Source of the DNA: CAVVUF01 sp963751425
GTDB lineage: Bacteria; Chloroflexota; Anaerolineae; Anaerolineales; UBA4823
Assembly: GCA_963751425.1 (NCBI GenBank)
Contig: CAVVUF010000001.1
Coordinates: 2,046,001-2,110,000 of the forward strand
Direction: 5' to 3'
Length of the DNA: 64,000 nt
The position numbers and the translations under genes were made by a program. Numbering within the stretch: position 1 is the first letter of the stretch; the number at the start of each line of letters is the position of its first letter. Below, one piece after another: positions 17,990-25,276 of this stretch. Below the pieces are notes generated by a model. It was not told where the DNA came from. It saw only the letters and a program-made list of their open reading frames with translations, and ran no database searches.

Positions 17990-19002
17990 GCTTTGAAACC
18001 CTGGCCAGGCAGGCCCTGGCTGCCTACCGGCTGAAGGAGGCGCGCCTGGCGTTTATCCGCCGGATGGATTTAATCCGCCGGATGGTTTTTATCCGCCACG
18101 GAGACACGATCTCTTACCAGGTGGAAACGTCTGCCGGAGAAAATTATCTCCTCCGTCTGCACGTTCCTAAAACCCAGAGCATGGGCACCCATGGAGCAGA
18201 TTACAGCGCCGTGAACGCTGAGATGCTCTGGCTGGAAGCCCTATGCCAGGATACAGACCTGGTGTTGCCGCAGCCCATCCGGAATCAATCTGGAGCTCTG
18301 GTTACCCAGGTTCAGTCGCCCGAAGCTGGAGAAAAGATCAACTGCACCTTGCTGCGCTGGGTAGAAGGAGATCCCTACCAGCGCGACCTCGAAACCGCAG
18401 ACTCTGCTTTCCAGATTGGGAAAATCGCCGCCGCATTGCACAATCATGCCAGCCGTTGGCAAATTCCTGAAGGCTTCACGCGCCCTGACCGCGACATTCC
18501 ATATTTTGAGAAAATGCTCCAGGGTATTCAGCCCGCTGTGACCGACAGCCGGATTCGCTCATCGGATTACGCAGTGCTGGAAACCTCAGTCCATCTGCTG
18601 ATTGAACAACTGCGCGCGATAGGTAAAGATCGGCAAGTATTTGGACTCTTGCATGCCGACATGCACAAGGGGAACATGCTTCTTCATCAAGGTCAAATCC
18701 GCCTGATCGACTTCTCGTTCTGCGCTTTCGGCAACTTCATGTTCGACCTTGCAATTTGCATGTCCGACATGAAGAAAGAGCTCCATCCAGCCTTTTTGGT
18801 AGGCTATCAGAGCCTGCGCCCCTTGCCCGCTGGCTACCAGTCTCTGATTGAAGGTTTTTTTATCGGCAGCATGGTAGGCACTTTCTCCTATTGGGTGCCT
18901 GATCCGGTCGCTACAGTTCTGCTCACGCGCAAGGTCCCTCAAATTATTGAGGAGTATGCGGTGAAATACAACCAGGGAGCACATTTTTGGTTTGATGAAT
19001 AG
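17971..19002 (+). CDS. APH-fold phosphotransferase (homoserine kinase type II/choline kinase-like)
   Basis: This is a cytoplasmic kinase of the aminoglycoside phosphotransferase/homoserine-kinase-II superfamily, 343 residues. The N-lobe has RLAFIRR through GENYLLRLHVPK (nucleotide-binding Lys region). The catalytic loop is LLHADMHKGNMLL (HxDxxxxN) and the metal Asp lies in IRLIDFSFCAFG. All catalytic residues are present. The likely start at 17971 lies inside the end of the acetyltransferase gene. The N-lobe contains a threefold 18-base tandem repeat that lengthens one strand-loop by about 12 residues (listed separately). The substrate is unknown; relatives act on homoserine, choline, fructosamine or antibiotics. 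Confidence 0.82.
   Translation: MEQGSLSFETLARQALAAYRLKEARLAFIRRMDLIRRMVFIRHGDTISYQVETSAGENYLLRLHVPKTQSMGTHGADYSAVNAEMLWLEALCQDTDLVLPQPIRNQSGALVTQVQSPEAGEKINCTLLRWVEGDPYQRDLETADSAFQIGKIAAALHNHASRWQIPEGFTRPDRDIPYFEKMLQGIQPAVTDSRIRSSDYAVLETSVHLLIEQLRAIGKDRQVFGLLHADMHKGNMLLHQGQIRLIDFSFCAFGNFMFDLAICMSDMKKELHPAFLVGYQSLRPLPAGYQSLIEGFFIGSMVGTFSYWVPDPVATVLLTRKVPQIIEEYAVKYNQGAHFWFDE
18052..18105 (+). repeat. Three tandem 18-bp units inside the APH-fold kinase gene
   Basis: The units 18052-18069, 18070-18087 and 18088-18105 encode FIRRMD, LIRRMV and FIRHGD. The first two are nearly identical at DNA level; the third has diverged at its end and probably is the original, because FIRHGD runs into the conserved strand with TISYQVET. 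The expansion keeps frame. Confidence 0.85.
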
Positions 19003-19059
19003 AACCCAGGTATGCAAGTGCTTTCCATTGAGCATGCATATTTTTCAATAAAATGGGAC

Positions 19060-19941
19060 ATGAACCCACAAGAAAATTATCTCCAGGTTATCCAAAAAAT
19101 GTTTCCGGAACAGGAATGGTCGGATTTAAAAAGTGAATTTAATGGCAATGGCCAGTATAACGATATCCTGGTCATCAACACAGAATTCATTTTCCGCTTC
19201 CCAAAATATCCGGAAGCACTCGAACAGCTCAAGTTAGAAGCGTGTCTGCAAAGGAACATCAAGAATAACCTGCCGCTAGAGATACCCTATCCGCTTTATG
19301 AAAATATGGAAAGGGTCCAAATTGGTACAGCTTTTATGGGATACCGAAGGATCCTAGGGGAGCCCTTATGGCGCGGAACCCTGGAAAAGCTCCATCACGA
19401 ACCGCTTCTGGATAAGCTAGCCATCCAGTTGGGTGCCTTTCTAAAGGCGTTGCACAGCATTCCAATCACCGATATCCATTGTAAACTGCCTCCCCTGGAT
19501 ACCTGTGAGCAGACTTCGGAGATCTATACGCGTATTCAAAACAGGCTGTTCCCTTATATGCGGGGTGATGCTTGTCTCTGGGCTACCCACCACTTCGAGA
19601 CTTACCTCGAGGTCAAAAAGAACTTTGAGTATGGGCCAGTCCTCAAGCACGGAGACTTTGGACCGAGCAACATCCTCTATGATGATCAGAAACAGGTCAT
19701 CACCGGCATCATTGATTTTGGAGGGTCTGGCATTGGCGATCCGGCTTATGATTTTGCCGGGCTGCTGAGCGGGTACGGTGAGACTTTCCTCAAACGCTGT
19801 GCAAAAGCTTATCCTGAAGTCGAGGATATGCTCGATCGGATTCGCTTCTATCAGGGGACCTTCGCATTATTGGAAGCGCTCTTCGGGTTTGAGAATAACG
19901 ACCCACAAGCTTTTGAAGATGGGATCGGAAAGTACCGGTGA
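19060..19941 (+). CDS. Aminoglycoside phosphotransferase-family kinase
   Basis: This is a second APH-fold kinase, not closely similar to its neighbour. It shows the N-lobe strand LVINTEFIFRFPK, the catalytic loop VLKHGDFGPSNILYDD and the metal motif ITGIIDFGGSGIGDPAYDFAG, which is the most typical APH signature. The frame is open from 19012; the ATG at 19060 is preferred because homology-like sequence begins there, but neither start has a convincing ribosome-binding site. At about 293 residues it is complete. The gene follows the previous kinase by about 60 bases on the same strand. Such APH proteins next to GNAT enzymes may modify small molecules; the target is unknown. Confidence 0.83.
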   Translation: MNPQENYLQVIQKMFPEQEWSDLKSEFNGNGQYNDILVINTEFIFRFPKYPEALEQLKLEACLQRNIKNNLPLEIPYPLYENMERVQIGTAFMGYRRILGEPLWRGTLEKLHHEPLLDKLAIQLGAFLKALHSIPITDIHCKLPPLDTCEQTSEIYTRIQNRLFPYMRGDACLWATHHFETYLEVKKNFEYGPVLKHGDFGPSNILYDDQKQVITGIIDFGGSGIGDPAYDFAGLLSGYGETFLKRCAKAYPEVEDMLDRIRFYQGTFALLEALFGFENNDPQAFEDGIGKYR

Positions 19942-19970
19942 TGCGCAGAAAGTAAATTTTATAATTCGTA

Positions 19971-20831
19971 TTACCCCTTGGCTGCTGTACCTACTGCCAG
20001 GCACTGCAGCGAAGCCCCCAGGTTATCATCCGGTCCAAGTGCCATTCGCCACGGGCTATCTGCACGTTCAACAAAGCCATAAGATCGGATGATTTCTAAC
20101 GCCCTCTGATTGCTCTCCAAAATTCCAACGCTGAACATCTGGTTGCCGATCACCACCGCCAGGGTTTCCAGCAGGTGCTGAGCATGTTTTACCCCTGGCT
20201 CTACCACCCAGGGTCCGACTGCCATCCACCCCTCCCCTCTGCGCCCTAGGATATAACCCGTCACGCGTCCATCTTCCACCAGTACCTTGCTTAATTCCGG
20301 ATAAAGAATCCAACGCCGCCTCAGGAAAAAGCTGCGGTCAGCTCCAAAATGTCTGCGGTCCAAATCAAACAGGCTCGGCAGGTCTTTCTCTCGGATTGAC
20401 CTCACCCCAGAATATGCTTTACCATCCACCTTCCCAGAAAAACGCAGCGACCGGCAAACTTTCCGGAAACCGTTGCGTTCATAGAGATCCACTGCTTTCA
20501 CCACGCCATCAAGGTAAATTGTATGTGCCCCGCGTTGCCTGAGATAAGCCAGCGCATGATTTAACAGCGCTGCACCCACCCCCTGGCCACGCGCTTCTGG
20601 GCGGACGATCAGCTCGCCGATAAATCCGCTATGCCCATAGGATGTCGCCACCCCTGTCCCCACCCGCTTCCCATCCAATTCAGCAACCAGACAGCCAGCT
20701 GGATCATGGGAGAAGAATCCTTCCAGTGTGGTTTGGTTTTCGCTCACCCATCCTTCCATTGCAGTACACTCAGCGGCAAAGGATAAATCCCTGGTATTCA
20801 TCGCGTGAATGATCAAATTTTTGGGTACCAT
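19971..20831 (-). CDS. GNAT-family N-acetyltransferase with GNAT_18-type C-terminal domain
   Basis: This is a cytoplasmic protein of about 286 residues with an N-terminal GNAT domain (GELIVRPEARGQGVGAALL acetyl-CoA loop; AVDLYERNGFRKV) and a C-terminal domain of the YitH/GNAT_18 type (SIREKDLPSLFDLDRRHFGADR to GYILGRRGEGWMAVGPWV). The ATG at 20831 is chosen because a GGA-rich site precedes it; the frame is open to 20870. It converges with the preceding kinase, 29 bases away. Single-gene transcription is likely. The substrate is unknown. Confidence 0.82.
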   Translation of the reverse strand: MVPKNLIIHAMNTRDLSFAAECTAMEGWVSENQTTLEGFFSHDPAGCLVAELDGKRVGTGVATSYGHSGFIGELIVRPEARGQGVGAALLNHALAYLRQRGAHTIYLDGVVKAVDLYERNGFRKVCRSLRFSGKVDGKAYSGVRSIREKDLPSLFDLDRRHFGADRSFFLRRRWILYPELSKVLVEDGRVTGYILGRRGEGWMAVGPWVVEPGVKHAQHLLETLAVVIGNQMFSVGILESNQRALEIIRSYGFVERADSPWRMALGPDDNLGASLQCLAVGTAAKG

Positions 20832-21006
20832 TTTTTCCTGCCGGCATTCATCACATGACTTGTCAATCAACTTGAGAATATTCTAGAGTGAAACTCCTAA
20901 AATTCCAAGGATTAGGGGGATCAAAGCCAATGCCATTTGCAACGCGTGGGCAACAATAGGGGTCAACACCACTTCACCAATAGATCAAACTGGTTTTTCC
21001 GTCTGA

Positions 21007-22197
21007 TCAGATCTGGACAGGAATTCCAGCCTCTTCCTTAACCTTGAAAAGGCTGAGCAAGAAACCCAGAAACAGAATCACCGCGCCGCTCAAATAAGGA
21101 TAGCTCATATTAATATCAAAAACGATCCCTGCCCAGATTGGTCCGGCGATCTGCCCCAGGCTAATGAATGAAGCGTTCAATCCCATGGCGGTCCCTTGCC
21201 CGCCCACTGCACGGCGGGAGGTCAGTGACTGCACCGATGGACGCAACAAAGCATGGGAAAGCACATAAACGCCAGTGGTCAGTAACACGGTGGCATAGGA
21301 ATTGGCCAATAAAAGTACTAAAAAACCCAAGGCATTGGTGAACATGGTTACCTTGATCATCAAAGGTTCGCCAAAGCGTTTGGTAAAGGGTCCGGTGAGC
21401 AAACCCTGGATGATCGCTGAGACAATTCCTACCACAACCAGGATTGTGCCCACCTGCTGCGGGTTGAAATTGAACTTTTCTAATGCATACAGGCCAAAGA
21501 TCGCCTGGAAATTGGTTGCTCCAAAGCTAACGATGAAGGCCATCAGCAGCAAGATACCGATCGGGCCAAAGAGTGCCCGCCAAAGCTCAGCCAGGTCAAC
21601 GAATTTAATTTTCTTATCCGAGCTCTGGCGGACTTGGGGTGGAAGGGACTCCGGCAAGATCACCGCTATCAACATCGCTGAGACCAGGGACAAGCCAGCA
21701 GCAATAAAAAAGGGCAGAGTCGACGAATCGCCTGCCAGCCAGCCGCCGATCCCCGGTCCGAGGATCACTCCAAGCGCCAGTGCGCCTCCGAGCTTGCCGA
21801 TCGCGTCGCCGCGCTCCTCCTCGCTCGTGCAATCTCCCACATACGCCATCGCCGTGGGCATCATCGCCGAGGCGAGCACGCCCGAAAGGATGCGTGCCAG
21901 GAAGATCATCCAGAGTTGGGTGGCGAAACCAAACATCACCAGCGTCAGGGTGACGCCTGACATGCCGATCAACATCACCGGTTTACGCCCAATTTGATCA
22001 GAGAGGCTCCCCCACACCGGCGAAAAGATCAACTGCATGATGGCATACAGCGCGATCAGAAGCCCATATTCATCGCCGCTGGCACCCATCTGCGTGAGGA
22101 TGAATGGGAAGATCGGCATGACCATGCCGAAGCCCAGCATGACCACGATGAGGGAAAAGCTGAGGATGTAAGTATTCTTGCGTTGGTTGGTGACCAT
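21007..22197 (-). CDS. Major facilitator superfamily exporter (TetA/DHA1-like)
   Basis: This is an inner-membrane 12-helix transporter of about 396 residues. Helix 2-3 carries motif A as GSLSDQIGRKPVM, and helix 5 has the exporter motif C-like stretch GALALGVILGPGIGGWLAG, which points to a drug:proton antiporter. The ATG at 22197 (MVTNQRKN) is chosen because GGGGAAG precedes it; the frame is open to 22275 but that part overlaps the upstream gene. It follows the PEP-utilising enzyme gene by 25 bases on the same strand, so the two are probably co-transcribed. Drug efflux is the usual role; the substrate is unproven. Confidence 0.87.
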   Translation of the reverse strand: MVTNQRKNTYILSFSLIVVMLGFGMVMPIFPFILTQMGASGDEYGLLIALYAIMQLIFSPVWGSLSDQIGRKPVMLIGMSGVTLTLVMFGFATQLWMIFLARILSGVLASAMMPTAMAYVGDCTSEEERGDAIGKLGGALALGVILGPGIGGWLAGDSSTLPFFIAAGLSLVSAMLIAVILPESLPPQVRQSSDKKIKFVDLAELWRALFGPIGILLLMAFIVSFGATNFQAIFGLYALEKFNFNPQQVGTILVVVGIVSAIIQGLLTGPFTKRFGEPLMIKVTMFTNALGFLVLLLANSYATVLLTTGVYVLSHALLRPSVQSLTSRRAVGGQGTAMGLNASFISLGQIAGPIWAGIVFDINMSYPYLSGAVILFLGFLLSLFKVKEEAGIPVQI

Positions 22198-22222
22198 GGA
22201 TTTGCTTCCCCAATCGTAGGAA

Positions 22223-24866
22223 TCAACACCCTGCCCGAGTGGTTTGTAATATTTCCACGATCCCTTTACTGCCATCCACCGTGATCATCTGACCATTTTT
22301 GATGCGCTTCGTCGCCACACCCGTTCCCATTACAGCCGGGATGCCATATTCGCGCGCCACAATCGATCCATGGCTGAGCGGTCCGCCGATATCCGTGACC
22401 ACTGCCGAGGCCATGGCAAACAGAGGCGTCCAGGCCGGGGTAGTCGTTCCAGCCACCACGACCGCACCCGGTCTCATCCGGTCAAACTCTTCCGGTCCGT
22501 GCAGCACACAGGCTGGCGCGGTAACTTTGCCCGCGCTTGCAGCCACTCCCTTGATTACATTGCTGGTTGGACTGTTTCCCGACGCAGCCGTAAACATCTC
22601 CGTTTTGATACCCAAAAGTCTGTCCTTCGGTGGTAGCATCGGTGGGGGTGTGAGGCGCTTAGCCGCTTTCCAGAAAGATTTACGCTCTTTTACTTTACTT
22701 GTCAGGTTTTCAAGCTCCTGACCATTTTCCAGTCGAGATACTCCTGTGTCAATCTCTTCCTGCACCAGCCAGAAGATATCTTCCTTCTCCTGGATAGCTC
22801 CTGCAGCCGCAAACCGTCTTCCTAGTTCGTACAGCATTTGCCGTATGAGGGGATATCCCAGGCCAATTTCTGCCAAGGCATCTTCACGCACTTCAGCCAT
22901 CGTCTGCCCCCAGTTTAGCGCCTTGCGGAATGCCCACAGGCGGAACCCCTTTAGCCGACCCAACATCATTTGCGTGGTCTGCTTGCGCTTCGCCTCATTG
23001 GCAGCCTGGCGTTCGTATGGGTTCGTCCCTTCCCCGCGCAGGTACATTTTGCAGGTTTCCAACATCGGTGAAGGATTGTCCAGAGGGAGTTGCTTGGCAA
23101 AGTCAAGCTCGTAGATGATGTACCCGAACTTCCTCAAATGCTCCTTAAAGCGTGCCTGCAATCCCCGCCAACCCTCAGGATTGACACCATCAAGGGACTG
23201 CTCATCCCTTAACTGCATCACTAGTCTTTCTGATGGGGTAGAGAGGATGTAATTAGTAAGGTCCAGGCGCTCGCTGCACCATTTCGACAGGTCGTAAAGC
23301 GACTTCTCAGCCTGAACCGGGATGCTGTTATAGCCCATGATCAGGGTGGTCGCATGTGGATCACCTTCCCGCTTGACCATTTTATTATAGACACCAGTCA
23401 GCAGCCCCTCCGACCCCGCTGAAGCGCCCATCGTTGCGAACATGAGCGTGCCGAGATAGTTCATCGCAGCTTCGAATACCTCCTGGCACTCGCGCCACAG
23501 CTCGGCTGTGGTTAATTGCTCGATGACCATCACTTGCCGCCGGGCAATCTCGGCTTGGTATCGTGGGAGGGCTACATTCCTCCAGTAAGGGACCATGATC
23601 CTTAATAAACGCGGGTAAGCCGGCAGTAAGCCTGTCAGGATCCACCACCATGCTTGACGTGGAAAACCTGCTGACCCATAAGCGTAACTGTTAATCGTCG
23701 TAAAGTAATCCTTCGGTAAGGCCGGCTCGGTGCGCGTCACCTCCCTGGCCAGGCGATTTACCCCGGACACCAATCCTGGGATCCCCATCGATTTCGAACA
23801 GGGGACTCAGTGGGTCCGGCATCAAGTCGACCGCACTGCCGCGCATGTATATACCTTTGGGATTGGGCAGCTTCCATTCGATCGTGATTGCTTCTTCTTC
23901 CTCCACCAGGGCGGTGATTGGTCGTGCTTGCAGAATAGCAAGCTTGCCATTCCGTAGCGCCCACTCAATATCCATTGGCTTCTCATACAAGTCCTCGATC
24001 TGAACGCCGAGGCGGGCCAATGCAGTGACATCTTCGTCGCCCAACACCGGGGCTCGGCGCAGCTCCTCAGGCACGGGTTGGTTTTGTGTGGTCCCTGAAA
24101 TCCCGACAGTCATCACTTGTTTGTCAGCGATCTGGCGGTCAATGACCCGTCCACTGTCCTTCTCGAGGCTGATGGTGTCTGGAGTGACCAGGCCTCCCAC
24201 GATTGCCTCTCCCAATCCCCAGGCAGCATTGATCAACATCTGGTCACGCTGTCCATTAAGCGGGTTAGCAGTAAACAGAATGCCTGCCGCCTCGGCTGCT
24301 ATCATCTCCTGCACCACCACCGCCAGGCTGACAGCCTCCTGGTCGATCTGGTGCTGCATGCGGTAACCGATCGCCCGTGCTGTCCATAACGATGCCCAAC
24401 AGCGTTTTACCGCCTCCTGCACAGCCTGAACACCCCAGATATTGAGAAAGGTCTCCTGCTGTCCGGCGAAGGAGAGCTCGGGCAGGTCTTCCGCGGTTGC
24501 CGATGAGCGCACCGCCACCGGAGTCTCCACTCCAGGGAACTCCGCATAGGCACGCTCGATCGCCTCGCCAATCTCAATGGGTACCGTTGCTTGAGCAAAC
24601 GCATCCTGAATCTCCCGGGAAACTTTTTCCAGGCTACTCGGTTGGCTCAAGTCCACCCGGGTTAAGATCTCAAGAATACGCGGCTGGAGCCCATTTTGAT
24701 CCACAAACTGGCGATAAGCCGTCGTAGTAACGTGAAAACCGCCCGGCACCGGCAGACCTGCGGTGATTAATCGCGCCAATGAAGCTCCTTTGCCACCTAC
24801 AGTTTCGAGCGTAGCGCGCGAGTCAGCCAGAGCTAAAATAGTTTCATTCGTGATTGTGGCATCCAT
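22223..24866 (-). CDS. PEP synthase/rifampicin phosphotransferase-like enzyme, one frameshift
   Basis: The domain order is an N-terminal ATP-grasp PPDK_N domain (VGGKGASLARLITAGLPVPGG; AVRSSATAEDLPELSFAGQ; VVQEMIAAEAAGILFTANP), a long helical middle domain, and a C-terminal swivelling domain with the phosphorylated His in TDIGGPLSHGSIVAREYG. There is no PEP/pyruvate TIM barrel, so the layout fits rifampicin phosphotransferase and related PEP-utilising enzymes better than true PEP synthase. The frame breaks once near 23770, where DPLSPLFEI ends one frame and MGIPGLVSGVNRLAREV continues in the other; one extra base explains it. The start at 24866 has a GGAG site. Functional if the shift is a consensus error. 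The gene lies downstream of a small conserved gene and upstream of an MFS exporter. Confidence 0.8.
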
Positions 24867-24889
24867 ACTTCTGCTCCTTCTTCTTAGCA

Positions 24890-25120
24890 TCATTCCATGC
24901 GATTTACGGAGATCAAGGTCAGGTTGAGGTCCCAAAGTTGATTAATAATCCCTCTTAATTTAGCTTGATCAACGACACCCCCGTTGATCCTGGTTACAGG
25001 TGGCTCCTCACTCTCTTGAACAATGGACATCCCATTCAACCAGGTCGACCACTGTGTATCGATCCTTCCCTGGACTCTGATCTGGTAAACACTTTCCTCA
25101 GCCATTTTTTCTTGAGACAC
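24890..25120 (-). CDS. Small conserved protein of unknown function
   Basis: This is a protein of about 76 residues. The core reads YQIRVQGRIDTQWSTWLNGM, then PPVTRINGGVVDQAKLRGIINQLWDLNLTLISV in two conserved blocks. I recognise this as a widespread small single-domain family with the pattern of a beta-strand pair, then VDQAxLxGxLxxxxDLxLxLxSV, but no function is known to me. The GTG at 25120 follows AAGGAAAG; an in-frame ATG at 25105 is the alternative. It ends 23 bases before the PEP-utilising enzyme starts, on the same strand, which suggests co-expression. No signal peptide or membrane segment is present. Confidence 0.7.
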   Translation of the reverse strand: MSQEKMAEESVYQIRVQGRIDTQWSTWLNGMSIVQESEEPPVTRINGGVVDQAKLRGIINQLWDLNLTLISVNRME

Positions 25121-25276
25121 GCTTCTTTCCTTTTGATAACATCTCACGGATATCAATGAGTATATTGCATGCAAAGGTGATTTGTCATCCCCAAGGTGAG
25201 TGAATCCATAGGTGAATCAAAAATCCACCACATGTGAGTCATGAATCGTCTTTGCCAAAAGCTTGTTTTTAGGTTT

